64,000 bases of DNA from an uncultured Bacilli bacterium (GCA_905236715.1 CAJOMQ010000006.1:1-64000); one strand, 5' to 3'; shown: positions 48,776 through 58,910, counted from the stretch's first letter. The notes: generated by a model not told the origin, from the letters alone. Made by a program: numbers and translations.

Positions 48776-49903
48776 ATGAATGCTAAATTAAAAACACATT
48801 TATCGAATATCTTTGTTAGCCAAGTCAATAACGAACGTGCTATATATTCCGCGAAGACCTATCCTTGGTGGGTTTCTATCATTATGTTAATAATTGGTAC
48901 TTTCTTACCAGTCATCCCCATTATGGGCACACAAGGCAAAAGTTCTGGTGCCGCTTTTATGAATGGAACGGTTTATGGTTTTGATCAACATATTGCACAA
49001 GTTTCTTATGATATTAACCAAGAACAAAAATATCGTTTTAAAACAGAAAATTATTCTTTAGTAGCCGAAAAGAAAAACGCTGAAGATAAGTGGGAACCAT
49101 ATGAACAAACCTATCTTGGTGAAACTCCTGAAGATATGACACCAATCGGTTATTATGATGAAACTTATTCCATCATTGTAGATGATGTGGAATATAAATG
49201 TAAAAGACGTGCTTTTGAACTTTATTACACTGACCGTGTATATTCTAGTTCAGCAACTTCCTTAACTGTTTCTTCAATGGTTAAAACCTTATTAGCCCAA
49301 ACATATGTTGTGGGCGAAACAACACCTACTAAATATACAGGGCAAGAAGAATTTAAAGATTCAAGTTTTTATACACCAAGCTTTGTTGTTTTACACAAAA
49401 ATGGAATGTTGGCTTATATCTTTAAATCTGGAACCACCACTATATCTAGTTATACCTCAAGTGGCTATAACTGGAATCATTATGCCACAGACAATTTATT
49501 CGAAGATGTCGCTACCGTCGTAGCTGTTGATGCTAATCCATTAGATGCGAATTATGTCGCGGGAGTAAGAGAAAATTGGCGTTATATCTTTAACAAAGGA
49601 TATGACAATCAAAAAGTGAAAAACTTCTGGTCCATGTCTGGATTATTCTATGGTATTCACGTTGTGTTAGTACTCTTCATGGGCTTCATGCTTTGGTTAT
49701 TAACACGTGGTAAGAATAATCCAAATAGAGGTTTGAAAGTTTATACATGCTTCTGGATTGCTGGTTGGATTTGTGTGGCCCCCGCAATACTTGCCATGAT
49801 TCTTGGATTTATTTGGTCAATGGCGCAGCAAATCGCCTTTATCGCTCTCATTGGTTTAAGAACGATGTGGTTAGCGATGAGGCAATTAAATCCTCGTTAC
49901 TAA
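48776..49903 (+). CDS. membrane protein with large extracytoplasmic domain, unknown
   Basis: 375 residues. One membrane segment near the N-terminus (about 33-53), an outside domain of about 230 residues (YRFKTENYSLVAEK, SIIVDDVEYKCKRRAFELYYTD), then three membrane segments (about 287-370). The overall plan recalls DUF1189 proteins, but the match is only architectural. AGGTGA lies 8 bases before the ATG. Monocistronic, closed by the terminator at 49907. Confidence 0.55.
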   Translation: MNAKLKTHLSNIFVSQVNNERAIYSAKTYPWWVSIIMLIIGTFLPVIPIMGTQGKSSGAAFMNGTVYGFDQHIAQVSYDINQEQKYRFKTENYSLVAEKKNAEDKWEPYEQTYLGETPEDMTPIGYYDETYSIIVDDVEYKCKRRAFELYYTDRVYSSSATSLTVSSMVKTLLAQTYVVGETTPTKYTGQEEFKDSSFYTPSFVVLHKNGMLAYIFKSGTTTISSYTSSGYNWNHYATDNLFEDVATVVAVDANPLDANYVAGVRENWRYIFNKGYDNQKVKNFWSMSGLFYGIHVVLVLFMGFMLWLLTRGKNNPNRGLKVYTCFWIAGWICVAPAILAMILGFIWSMAQQIAFIALIGLRTMWLAMRQLNPRY

Positions 49904-49906
49904 AAA

Positions 49907-49933
49907 ATAAGCGGAATCAAATCCGCTTTTTTA
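49907..49933. terminator. bidirectional terminator
   Basis: AAGCGGA / TCCGCTT stem with a 6-base loop and A/T runs on both sides. It closes the plus-strand membrane gene and the long minus-strand replication operon. Confidence 0.85.
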
Positions 49934-49944
49934 TTACCTGTATT

Positions 49945-50286
49945 TTAATCGCCGTAATCACTACCGCGTGATTTATCTTCAGCATATATATGCAAAGGGT
50001 CTGTCACATCAGTGATTTCTAAAAAGATATATGAGTCATCTACATCCGTTTGCGGAAATTCAAAATTCCCGACAAAAACGATATGTTTGTTCTTTTTTAC
50101 CAACCTTATCATTTCTTCAATAATACGAGGAAATTCTTTTTTGTGTTGGTCATAGAATCCTTGTAATTGGGTATGAAATGCGGGTTCAATATAAAATCTT
50201 TCCCCACTATCTAAAGCATATAAATCGCAGAATGGATTTAAAGGGTCGTTTTCAATTTTATATTGATCAAAATCATTTATTCTCAT
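49945..50286 (-). CDS. small cytoplasmic protein, unknown
   Basis: 113 residues, soluble, acidic; begins MRINDFDQYKIENDPL and contains KNKHIVFVGNFEFPQTDVDDSYIFLEI. No family recognised. It overlaps the rlmH stop by 4 bases and is the last gene of the gdpP-rplI-dnaB-yycJ-rlmH unit. Confidence 0.6.
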   Translation of the reverse strand: MRINDFDQYKIENDPLNPFCDLYALDSGERFYIEPAFHTQLQGFYDQHKKEFPRIIEEMIRLVKKNKHIVFVGNFEFPQTDVDDSYIFLEITDVTDPLHIYAEDKSRGSDYGD

Positions 50287-50762
50287 TTGTGGTAAGTCTC
50301 ATTTCTATTTATTTTAAAAGCTCGATAAATTTGTTCAAGTAATATCAAACGTGTCATTTGATGTAAGAAGGTCATTTTAGATAAGGAGATAGAATTATTT
50401 GCCCTTTTCTTTAAAGTGTCACTAAGACCATAGCTGCCCCCGATGACAAAGGTAATATTGGAACCACCTAAAACAAATTTATCTTCAAGATATTTAGCAA
50501 AAGAAGGAGAGTCAAATTCTTTTTGATTTAAATCTAAAGAAATGACATAATCTTGCGGTTTTAATAATTTTAAAACTCTTTCTCCTTCAATATCTTTTAC
50601 GCGATTGATATCCGCATCTTTAGGATTATCATTTACGGGTTCATCGTTAACTTCGATAATCTCCGTTTGGCAATAAGGTTTTAATCTTAATAAATATTCC
50701 GCGATGCCTTGCTTTAAATAATTTTCTTTGATTTTGCCAATCGCAATAATTCTAATTTTCAT
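50283..50762 (-). CDS. rlmH: 23S rRNA pseudouridine-1915 N3-methyltransferase RlmH
   Basis: A SPOUT methyltransferase acting on helix 69 of 23S rRNA in assembled ribosomes. It has 159 residues from ATG 50762, equal to the family length; the track's 20 extra residues are removed because GGGAGG lies 8 bases before this ATG. SAM-knot motif FVIGGSYGLSD (about 105) and the conserved tail MTRLILLEQIYRAFKINRNETYHK-type ending are present. The start overlaps the yycJ-like gene by 11 bases. Confidence 0.95.
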   Translation of the reverse strand: MKIRIIAIGKIKENYLKQGIAEYLLRLKPYCQTEIIEVNDEPVNDNPKDADINRVKDIEGERVLKLLKPQDYVISLDLNQKEFDSPSFAKYLEDKFVLGGSNITFVIGGSYGLSDTLKKRANNSISLSKMTFLHQMTRLILLEQIYRAFKINRNETYHK

Positions 50763-51507
50763 CTTGATTGCCTCCCAATGTGGAATGCCATTGATGGGCA
50801 CAAACGACACGATAAGAATCAATATTCTTTTTGAAATGTTTAAATACCTTGCGATAAGATTCTAAAGCTAATTCAGGGGTATTAGCTTCTTCTGATAAGT
50901 GGGCTAAGATGATCTCTTTAGTTTTATCACCGATAATTTGACAGGCCGCAATCGCACTATCTTCATTACATAAATGGCCAACATCAGAAAGAATACGTGA
51001 TTTTAGTTCAAAAGGTCTATTCGTGTGTAATAACATCTTAATGTCGTGATTGGATTCAATAATGAGATATGTCGGATTATATATAAGCGGGAGATTATCT
51101 TCGATAAATACACCTGTATCCGTCATATAAACCAGACTTTCTTCTCCGGCAATTAATTTATAGCCACAGGGATTTTTCGCGTCATGGCTGACCTTAAAAG
51201 GAATAATGGTAAAATCACCAATTTCAAATGGTTCATTTAAATTAACAACATGACTTAACGAACCCGGTAACGTATTAGTCAAAGCATATTCTTTTTGGGG
51301 AGAAATAAAACGCACTCCACCGATATGGTCAGCGTGGTCATGAGTAAAAATAGCCCCATCAATATCGGAAACAGAAAGATTTAATTCAGATAAACCTTCT
51401 TCTAAACGTTTTAAAGGAATTCCCATATCAATGAGAACGACTGTCTTTTTATATATGACTAATGTCGCGTTTCCTTTAGATCCGCTAGCGATGACATTAA
51501 AATGCAT
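50752..51507 (-). CDS. MBL-fold metallohydrolase, YycJ/WalJ-like
   Basis: 251 residues from ATG 51507; the track ORF adds 15 residues that read through the dnaB end. The metal motif FTHDHADHIGGV (HxHxDH, about 58-63) follows NVIASGSKGNATLV at the N-terminus; the later SHDAKNPCGY and TNRPFELKSRILSDVGHLCNE fit YycJ, linked in Firmicutes to DNA repair/replication coordination. GGAGG is 12 bases upstream, and ATG overlaps the dnaB stop by one base. Confidence 0.88.
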   Translation of the reverse strand: MHFNVIASGSKGNATLVIYKKTVVLIDMGIPLKRLEEGLSELNLSVSDIDGAIFTHDHADHIGGVRFISPQKEYALTNTLPGSLSHVVNLNEPFEIGDFTIIPFKVSHDAKNPCGYKLIAGEESLVYMTDTGVFIEDNLPLIYNPTYLIIESNHDIKMLLHTNRPFELKSRILSDVGHLCNEDSAIAACQIIGDKTKEIILAHLSEEANTPELALESYRKVFKHFKKNIDSYRVVCAHQWHSTLGGNQDEN

Positions 51508-53036
51508 TAATCTTCGATACCTCCGGCAATTTCTCTTTTTTGTTCTTCCCAATCACGTGGAGGATCATCGAAACGGCCGAAAGCTTTGAAAAAGAATAAT
51601 CCCGCAATACCGGTTTGTCCATTACGGTTTTTAGCAATATTAACTTCAACGTAGGAAGCATCGCCTGGCATTTCTTGGGCTAATTGTTTTTCTTTTTGTT
51701 CTCTGGATAAAGCGGCTTTATCGGAATCAGTTAAATCCTTACCTTTCTTTTCTCCAGCGGAATTAGTTTGTTTTTTATAATAATCTTCACGATATAAAAG
51801 CATGACGACGTCAGCGTCTTGTTCAATACTACCAGAATCACGTAAATCACTTAACATTGGTCTTTTATTATCACGGGATTCCACACTTCTTGATAATTGG
51901 GAAATAACCACGATTGGGACTTTTAATTCACGCGCTAAATCTTTCATTTGTAAAGAAATTTTACGGACTTCTTCTTGACGAGAATCACCCGACTTACTAC
52001 CAGAATTACCTGTGGTTACTAAACCTAAATAGTCAACGATAATAAGACCTAATTCTTTTTGTTCAGATTGTAATCTTGCTTGTAATTTACGGCTTTTCGC
52101 CACAATGTCCATTAATTTAAGACCAGGAGAATCATCGATAAAAATAGGGGCGCTAGAAACTTTTTTAATGGCTTCCGCAACTTTAATACGGTCACTACCC
52201 ATCACATTACCAGAAGAGATGCTCTTTAAAGAAACACCAGATTCCGCGGCGACTAAACGTTTAACTAATAATTCGGAGGCCATTTCTAAGGAGAAAATAG
52301 CTACTGGGACATGGGCTCTAGTTGCGGCACGATAACCCATATTTAACGCGATAGCGGTTTTACCGACGGAAGGTCTTGCGGCAATAATAATCATGTCACC
52401 ACGTTGGAAACCTTGTGTGTATTTATTAACGTCACGGTAACCAGTGGTTAAACCAGTGACTTCATCTTCACCAATGATTTTACTGGTGTTAATTTCCATC
52501 TCGACAGCATGCGCCACTTCCGCAGTGGTTTTAAATTGGGAAACACGACGCTTTTCAGTCGCATCTTTGATATGAGCTTCACTTTCTTGAATGAATTGAT
52601 CGATATTTTCAATTTCTTCGGTGTGATATTTGTTATCAATATCACGAATAGTTAATAATAATCTTCTTAAACAGGATTGATCGTTTACGATATGAATATA
52701 GAAGTCTAATGATGATAAAGCCACCATTGAATCACTACATTCTTTTAAATAATTAACACCACCAACATTTTCTAATTCTTTCATGTTGATGAGTTCTTCG
52801 GTGATGGTTAAAACATCAACAGCAACTTTACGCTCACTAGCGTTTTTCATAGCGCGATAAATTAGTTGGTGTTTACCTTCATAAAAGTCGCTTTCTTCTA
52901 AAGAGGAAAGAACGCTAATTAAAGCATCTTTCGATAATAATGCGGAACCTAAAACAGCTTGTTCAGCTTGGCTATTGTGGGGCAAATCACTCACAAAGGC
53001 ATTCTTTTTTGTTTTATTGTTATAATTTCCCGGCAT
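51507..53036 (-). CDS. dnaB: replicative DNA helicase DnaB
   Basis: A hexameric helicase unwinding DNA at the fork (called DnaC in B. subtilis). It has 509 residues. N-terminal domain LPHNSQAEQAVLGSALL; RecA-like domain with Walker A AARPSVGKTAIALN (about 217), Walker B GLIIVDYLGL, and KNRNGQTGIAGLFF near the end. Between LLYREDYYKK and the KNRNGQTG strand it has about 35-40 additional charged residues (about 418-460) not usual in this family. AAGGGA precedes the ATG; 2 bases from rplI. Confidence 0.94.
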   Translation of the reverse strand: MPGNYNNKTKKNAFVSDLPHNSQAEQAVLGSALLSKDALISVLSSLEESDFYEGKHQLIYRAMKNASERKVAVDVLTITEELINMKELENVGGVNYLKECSDSMVALSSLDFYIHIVNDQSCLRRLLLTIRDIDNKYHTEEIENIDQFIQESEAHIKDATEKRRVSQFKTTAEVAHAVEMEINTSKIIGEDEVTGLTTGYRDVNKYTQGFQRGDMIIIAARPSVGKTAIALNMGYRAATRAHVPVAIFSLEMASELLVKRLVAAESGVSLKSISSGNVMGSDRIKVAEAIKKVSSAPIFIDDSPGLKLMDIVAKSRKLQARLQSEQKELGLIIVDYLGLVTTGNSGSKSGDSRQEEVRKISLQMKDLARELKVPIVVISQLSRSVESRDNKRPMLSDLRDSGSIEQDADVVMLLYREDYYKKQTNSAGEKKGKDLTDSDKAALSREQKEKQLAQEMPGDASYVEVNIAKNRNGQTGIAGLFFFKAFGRFDDPPRDWEEQKREIAGGIED

Positions 53037-53038
53037 AA

Positions 53039-53491
53039 TTATTTCCCTTCTTCGCTGATGTGGACATTAATCACACCGATAACACCTTTGAATAATTCAA
53101 TTTTTAAATGATAAAATCCTAAAGAATCAAGGGGACCTTTATCGATAAATTTACGTTTATCAATAACGATGCCATATTCTGAAGATAATATTTCTTCAAT
53201 TTGTTTTAAGGAAACATTACCAAAACATTTGCCATTAGAACCAACACGTAATTTGAACTCCAAAGTCATTGATTCTAATCTTTTCACTAATTCTTGCGCT
53301 TTGTTTTGGCTGTCTAAAAAATTTTGACGGGCTTGTTCTTGCTGATTTTCTAATATTTCATTGCTCTTTTTCGTGGCTTGCACCGCTAAACGATTAGGAA
53401 TGAGGTAATTAGAAGCATAGCCATCACTGACTTCAATGATTTGGTCTTTTTTGCCAAGTTTTTTCACATCTTTTAACAAAATAACTTTCAT
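53039..53491 (-). CDS. rplI: 50S ribosomal protein L9
   Basis: 150 residues, the family length. N-terminal rRNA-binding domain MKVILLKDVKKLGKKDQIIEVSDGYASNYLIP with the conserved GYA.N.L.P, a long connecting helix (about 40-75), and the C-terminal domain with GKCFGNVSLKQI and FHLKIEL-like ending. GGAGG precedes the ATG. It sits 1 base from gdpP, the standard Bacilli order gdpP-rplI-dnaB. Confidence 0.97.
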   Translation of the reverse strand: MKVILLKDVKKLGKKDQIIEVSDGYASNYLIPNRLAVQATKKSNEILENQQEQARQNFLDSQNKAQELVKRLESMTLEFKLRVGSNGKCFGNVSLKQIEEILSSEYGIVIDKRKFIDKGPLDSLGFYHLKIELFKGVIGVINVHISEEGK

Positions 53492-53492
53492 C

Positions 53493-55541
53493 TTACGCCT
53501 CCTCCGTCAAATTCTTTCTGCTCTTAGCATCAGCGGTGGCTTCACCAAGATATTGATCTAAGACATTATATAAAGTCTCTTTGACACTTTTGATGGTGGT
53601 TTTTTCAAAATTACCAGCGGCGCTGGTAAAGTGGCCACCACCACCCATTTTCTCTAATAATAATTGCACGTTAATGGAGCCATCACTTCTTCCAGATATA
53701 CGGACATCATGAGAATTGATTCTACCAATAACAAAGGAAACATGAACACCTTTAAAGCTTAAGCAGCGATTGGCGGCTTTAGCAATTGTAGCGTTATCCA
53801 CGGTTAAATTATCAGGAACACAAGCACAGACTACACCATAAGCGGGGTGCTCTAAATTAGCGATAATATCGGTAATAAGGGTATATTCTTCATAATCGTC
53901 TTTTAAGAAATCATCCGCCATCGCATTATCAGCACCGAATTCTTTTAAGATGGTACATGCTTCAAATGTTCTTAAACCTGTAGATTTGCTCTTGAAATAG
54001 GAAGTATCCAAATAAATACCAGATAACATAATCGTGGCGTAAATTGGTGGAATAATAATACGAGGATTAATCGAGGAGAATTTAATAAATTCGGAAATGA
54101 TTTCGGAAGCACTAGAAGAAGCGGGGTCAATATGGTTAAAGACTGGGGATTCAATATAATCTTCCGCACGACGGTGATGGTCGATAACGACGATTTTGCT
54201 ACTCTTATCTAATAAATTAGGCGCCATGACCATGTTAGACGTATGAACATCCACTACCACAGTCAAAGTGTTAGTTTTAATCATATCTTCAGCTTCTTTA
54301 GAAGTGACTATTAATTGATCTAATTCTTCTTTTGAGAAGGAAGAAGTTAAAGCACCTCTCGTTTTCGTTTCGGTATTTTTAATATCTACTACTAAACGAC
54401 AAGATTTATTTAATCTATCACAGATGGCTTTCACACCTAAACAGGCACCAAAAGCATCCATATCCATCATTTGATGGCCCATCACTAAAACATCGGAAGC
54501 ATTCTTAATTAAGGAGATAAGGGAGTCCGCTAAAACACGCACTTTCACTCTATTACGTTTTTCTTGCGCTTCGGATTTACCACCATAGAATTCCATATCA
54601 CTGCCATAAACAGAAACGACGACTTGGTCACCACCACGGCTCATGGCAATATCTAAGGCTTCATTAGCGAGATCATTCAATTTAATAACATCGGGGAAAT
54701 CCCTAGCAATACCGATAGAAATTGTTAAAGGAATATCTAAACCACGACATTCTTCTCTAGCTTTATCAATGATAGAGAAGTGATCTGCTTGCATTTTGCA
54801 ATAGCTTTGATAATTGCAAAGCATGGAATAATGGTCATCTTTAATACGTCTAAGTAAGACACCATATTCTTTACAATAATTAAACATGACGTTTTTCACA
54901 CGTGTGGCAATATCGTTAAAATCATCATCACCACGCACAACATCGTCATAATTATCAATCATTAAAACACCGACGACAGGGGCTTGTTCTTTGGAATAAG
55001 CATAAATTTCTTCATAATCAGTGTCGTCTTTGAAAATCCATAAACCCGCTTGCATGAGGTATTTCACTGCATAATTACGGGAATTAACCACTACTTTACA
55101 AATTTGTTCGCCATTTAAATTGTTCGCATCTTTCAGCACTCTTAAATCAGGAAGCCATTCTAAAATATTGGAATCGATAATATCCATATGACGGCTTTTG
55201 AATAATTCATTGGTCCATAAGACAATATCTTTATCATCAGTGACCGCTAAACCAATTTGGGCAAAGTTATACGCTTCTTGGACGTCACTACCGATAACTT
55301 CAGCCGCATGTAAATCAGTATTTCTTCTTAATGTTGAAATAAGCGCGGAGAAAACCCACACAAAGATACAATCCGTAAATACCAATGCGGAAGCACCAAT
55401 CAAAATATTTTCGGGAGTAAGAGCGGTTCTTAAATGAAATAAATCAGTAAAATAGGCAACGACAAAGAAAGCAATTAAGACAAATTGGACTACAATGATA
55501 ATAAATGAGATTAATTGAATAAGTTTAATTTTTCTTCCCAT
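53493..55541 (-). CDS. gdpP: cyclic-di-AMP phosphodiesterase GdpP
   Basis: 682 residues. Two N-terminal membrane segments (about 10-32, 42-65), a PAS-like domain (about 85-160), a degenerate GGDEF domain (about 175-310), then the DHH/DHHA1 phosphodiesterase (about 340-660) with DMDAFGACLG, VVDVHTSNM, VIDHHRRAEDY and the final GGGGHFTSAAG. Hydrolyses c-di-AMP to control osmotic and envelope balance. The first DHH motif reads GHQMMDMD where many GdpP proteins have GHxxPDMD; the metal aspartates are kept. The ATG is preceded by CAGGT only. Confidence 0.95.
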   Translation of the reverse strand: MGRKIKLIQLISFIIIVVQFVLIAFFVVAYFTDLFHLRTALTPENILIGASALVFTDCIFVWVFSALISTLRRNTDLHAAEVIGSDVQEAYNFAQIGLAVTDDKDIVLWTNELFKSRHMDIIDSNILEWLPDLRVLKDANNLNGEQICKVVVNSRNYAVKYLMQAGLWIFKDDTDYEEIYAYSKEQAPVVGVLMIDNYDDVVRGDDDFNDIATRVKNVMFNYCKEYGVLLRRIKDDHYSMLCNYQSYCKMQADHFSIIDKAREECRGLDIPLTISIGIARDFPDVIKLNDLANEALDIAMSRGGDQVVVSVYGSDMEFYGGKSEAQEKRNRVKVRVLADSLISLIKNASDVLVMGHQMMDMDAFGACLGVKAICDRLNKSCRLVVDIKNTETKTRGALTSSFSKEELDQLIVTSKEAEDMIKTNTLTVVVDVHTSNMVMAPNLLDKSSKIVVIDHHRRAEDYIESPVFNHIDPASSSASEIISEFIKFSSINPRIIIPPIYATIMLSGIYLDTSYFKSKSTGLRTFEACTILKEFGADNAMADDFLKDDYEEYTLITDIIANLEHPAYGVVCACVPDNLTVDNATIAKAANRCLSFKGVHVSFVIGRINSHDVRISGRSDGSINVQLLLEKMGGGGHFTSAAGNFEKTTIKSVKETLYNVLDQYLGEATADAKSRKNLTEEA

Positions 55542-55690
55542 AATGCGAATACCTGTTTCATTATAAATGAATCAAAAATATTAATAAATAGTATAATCCT
55601 TATTTTTTACAATATTGTAATATAAATCATCCGGCCGAAATATAGGAAATAAAATTTATTTTCGTTCACGAATGATACATTGATATTTTT

Positions 55691-56325
55691 TTAAATAAAA
55701 AGAGCCAAAACATCAATTTTTTGAATAAGTGTGTCTTTATCCGCGTATACATACACATATCTATCTTTTATTATTAAAAAATAGCGATGTTGTATCGATT
55801 TTTAAATGTGTATCCGACATTTTAGTGCCCGCTAATTCTTTGGGGACATTTTCTACATTAATATCCACTAAGGCATTAGGACCATAATTATTGATGATGT
55901 TAAATTCCTTGTTTTTATCTAATTCACCGATATTTTCAGTTTGATTAATTGAATCATTAAAAAACTTGTTTCATATCGTTGCTAAAACCATATAAGGCAA
56001 AAATATCAACATGATAAAATATGGACACCTCAAAAGTTGTAGCGGTAATAAGGACACAGGGAGAAAAAACAACAAATAAAACACTATACCCACAAAAGTC
56101 ACAGAGAAGGTGTGACCTGTATTAATACAGGCCAAAGCATTTTATTCCTTCTCTTGTCGCTAACGACTAATTCACTTTCCATGGTCACATGACCAGCACC
56201 AACAAACAAAGAGCCAACTTGAAATTTAATCTTACTAGCGGCTAACCCTGTTAATTTAAAGTAACAAAAATTATTTTAAAATCTCTTTTAATTGCATAAT
56301 TTGATGGCACGAATACCGAATTAGA
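55691..56325 (-). pseudogene. frameshifted relic of an unidentified gene
   Basis: The 900-base gap between gdpP and the second opp operon is not empty. On the minus strand, protein-like text continues across at least four frame changes: SNYAIKRDFKIIF, then GLAASKIKFQVGSLFVGAGH, then a hydrophobic segment (SVLFVVFSPCVLITATTFEV) to VDIFALYGFSNDMKQVF, then NIGELDKNKEFNIINNYGPN to DTTSLFFNNK, then DRYVYVYADKDTLIQKIDV and a TAA. Shifts fall at homopolymers. About 210 residues in total, one membrane segment; family unknown. No intact start is seen. Confidence 0.6.
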
Positions 56326-56333
56326 TAAAAAAG

Positions 56334-56363
56334 TTGACTTATGGTATCACTTTGTCGTAATAT
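56334..56363 (+). promoter_or_regulatory. promoter of the second opp operon
   Basis: -35 TTGACT (56334-56339), 18-base spacer, -10 TAATAT (56358-56363). This gives a leader of about 70 bases with AAAAGGAGG before the oppA ATG, unlike the leaderless genes. Confidence 0.65.
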
Positions 56364-56441
56364 ATGCGCATAAATATATAGGTGTCCAATTTTTATATCT
56401 TTGGTAGATGTAAAAAGGACAGAAAAAGGAGGAAAAAACTT

Positions 56442-58865
56442 ATGAAAAAAGTGAACAAAGTATCCTTAGTGGCCGTTCTTGCAGCAGGACTCATCGTGTC
56501 AGCTTGCGCTAAGAGCGCTCCCTCTAAATATACTTATCACACTTGGGCGACGTCTCTTGGTAACAACTGGAATCCGCACACATGGGAAACAAACGCTGAT
56601 GATAGCCTTTTAGGCTACATTTCTTCACCTTTTGTTGACATGGCTCCGTTAGATACAACGGCAGAATCTTGGCAATGGGTTTATGAAATGGCTACTGAAG
56701 TCGTTGATGTTTCCGCATCCCACAAAGCGGATTTGGCAAAATATCATGTCGAAGCCCCCGAAGACGATGAGGACTTGGTTGGCTACGTTTATGATATCAA
56801 GTTAAACACCAATGCCAAATGGGAAGAAAAACAAATTGACAAAAAAGTTTATGGTGGTAAAAACATCACCGCGGATGATTACATTGAATCATTCAAATTA
56901 TTGCTTGACCCAGCAAGAAAAAATTATAGAGCCAACCTCTATTATTCTGGTGAAAGTGCTGTTGCAGGTGGAAACCAATTTTATAATAATGACGCAAAAG
57001 GCACTTTTAATCCAATTTCATTTGCTGATTATGATGAAGCAGTCGCTGCTTTAGAAGGTGGTCTAGAAATCTACATCGATGTTTGGGATTTCTGGGGAGC
57101 CGAAGGCTATATTGATGAGGATGGTAACGAATGTTCACAATATCTTTCACTCACTGACACAACTGTTTATGACTGCGCAGAAGGATGGGCTGACGAAGCA
57201 GAATCTGATGCTTTTACTGCCAGTTCAATCTTTGAATACTATGGCCCTTCCTATTTCGATTATATGATTTTGACAACTTACGAAGAAAACTGGGGCTATG
57301 GCAAAACATTTGAAGAAACCGTTGGTTTAGAAAAAGTTGATAGTAGCACAATCCGTTATTATCTTGCCACACCACTTGACTGGAACTATTTCATGACTTC
57401 CTTAACATCCACATGGTTAGTTAATGTCGATTTATATAAAGATTTAAGTAAAGAGGGTGACACTGGTTTAATTGAATCTAAATATGGAACAAGTTTGGAC
57501 ACCACATTATCTTATGGTCCTTATAAATTAGTTTCTTACCAAGATGCCAAACAAGCCAAATATACTCAAAATGAAAACTGGTATGGTTGGGAAAAGAAAG
57601 GTGGAGCTTTAGTGTCCACTACTAATTTCAAAGTGAATGGTGAATATCAACGTCAATATCAAACTACTGATATCGTTATTGATGTCCTTGATCAAGCAGC
57701 CGCTAAATTAGCTTTCGAAAGAGGCGATTTAAACGAATACACACCTACAGCTGAAGAAATGTCTGGTTATACATTAAGTTCTCAACTTTATCAAGTTGAC
57801 GAAACTTACACAATGAGTTTCTTCTTTGACACCAATTTAGAAGACTTAAAAGCTATGGATTTGGCAGAAACCAATAAAAACGGTGTTGTCTTAAGCAATT
57901 TGGCATTCCGTAAAGCTTTCTCCTTAGCTATTGATAGAGCGGATTGGGTCACCAATACCGAAGGTTATAAACCTGCTTATTCATTAATGAATAGTTTATA
58001 TTATTACGACATTTATAATGATCCTACTTCTCAATATAGAAAAACCGACCAAGCTATGAAAGCTATCGTTGATTTATATGGTGTTGAATATGGCGAAGGA
58101 AAACTTTATCCAACTTTAAAAGATGCTTATGATTCCATTACTGGTTATAACCTTAACGAAGCAAAAGCATTATTTAAGCAAGCTTGCGATGAACTTGTCG
58201 CTGCTGGATTATATACTGCTGGTCAAGAAGTCAAATTCAAAGTGGCTTATAAGAAGGGCCAATTAGAATCTTCTGATTTCGCACAAATTGATGCATTAAA
58301 TAAATATCTTGAAGCCGCTAGAGAAGGCAGTGGATTTGGTAAGATTACTCTTGAAGCTCTTGGCAAATTAGAAGATAGATATGGTGACGTTGGTGAAAGA
58401 GGCACATACGCTATTGGTTATGGTGCTTGGGGTGGAGCCGCTTTCTATCCATTTAGAAATTTGGATGTTTATATGGATCCATCTAAATACTCCCTCCACG
58501 AAGGAAGATGTTGGGATCCCACAACTGAAACCTTTACTTTAAATGTAAATGGAACAGATGTGACTCTCACATATCAACAATGGGCCGCTTCATTATCAGG
58601 CGCTGGACAATATGCTAACGCTTCTAATGAAACCAAATTAGACATCTTATCTGCTCTAGAAAAAGAATTCTTAGGTAAATATTATCGAATCCCATTAGCG
58701 GGCTCTTGTAGTTGTTTCTTATTAGGCTATCAACAACACTATTTCACAGAAAAATACAACATTATGTATGATTTTGGTGGATTTAGATTAATGGTCTATG
58801 ATTACAATGATGCTCAATGGGCAAATTATGTCTCCAGCCAAGGCGGACAACTCAATTACAAATAA
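56442..58865 (+). CDS. oppA: oligopeptide-binding lipoprotein OppA (second system)
   Basis: 807 residues from ATG 56442, which has AAAAGGAGG upstream; the track's 20 extra residues are leader. Signal peptide with lipobox VSACAKS (Cys about 25). SBP_bac_5 features: SPFVDMAPLDT, the TADDYIESFKLLLDP segment, TTLSYGPYKLVSYQDAKQAKYTQN, NLAFRKAFSLAIDRADWV. Diverged from the first OppA (32903-35380) but of similar large size. Presumed to bind peptides for the following OppBCDF. Confidence 0.9.
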   Translation: MKKVNKVSLVAVLAAGLIVSACAKSAPSKYTYHTWATSLGNNWNPHTWETNADDSLLGYISSPFVDMAPLDTTAESWQWVYEMATEVVDVSASHKADLAKYHVEAPEDDEDLVGYVYDIKLNTNAKWEEKQIDKKVYGGKNITADDYIESFKLLLDPARKNYRANLYYSGESAVAGGNQFYNNDAKGTFNPISFADYDEAVAALEGGLEIYIDVWDFWGAEGYIDEDGNECSQYLSLTDTTVYDCAEGWADEAESDAFTASSIFEYYGPSYFDYMILTTYEENWGYGKTFEETVGLEKVDSSTIRYYLATPLDWNYFMTSLTSTWLVNVDLYKDLSKEGDTGLIESKYGTSLDTTLSYGPYKLVSYQDAKQAKYTQNENWYGWEKKGGALVSTTNFKVNGEYQRQYQTTDIVIDVLDQAAAKLAFERGDLNEYTPTAEEMSGYTLSSQLYQVDETYTMSFFFDTNLEDLKAMDLAETNKNGVVLSNLAFRKAFSLAIDRADWVTNTEGYKPAYSLMNSLYYYDIYNDPTSQYRKTDQAMKAIVDLYGVEYGEGKLYPTLKDAYDSITGYNLNEAKALFKQACDELVAAGLYTAGQEVKFKVAYKKGQLESSDFAQIDALNKYLEAAREGSGFGKITLEALGKLEDRYGDVGERGTYAIGYGAWGGAAFYPFRNLDVYMDPSKYSLHEGRCWDPTTETFTLNVNGTDVTLTYQQWAASLSGAGQYANASNETKLDILSALEKEFLGKYYRIPLAGSCSCFLLGYQQHYFTEKYNIMYDFGGFRLMVYDYNDAQWANYVSSQGGQLNYK

Positions 58866-58910
58866 TTCAAGATACATTCTCGATTTATTGAAATTATGAG
58901 AATTTGTAAC

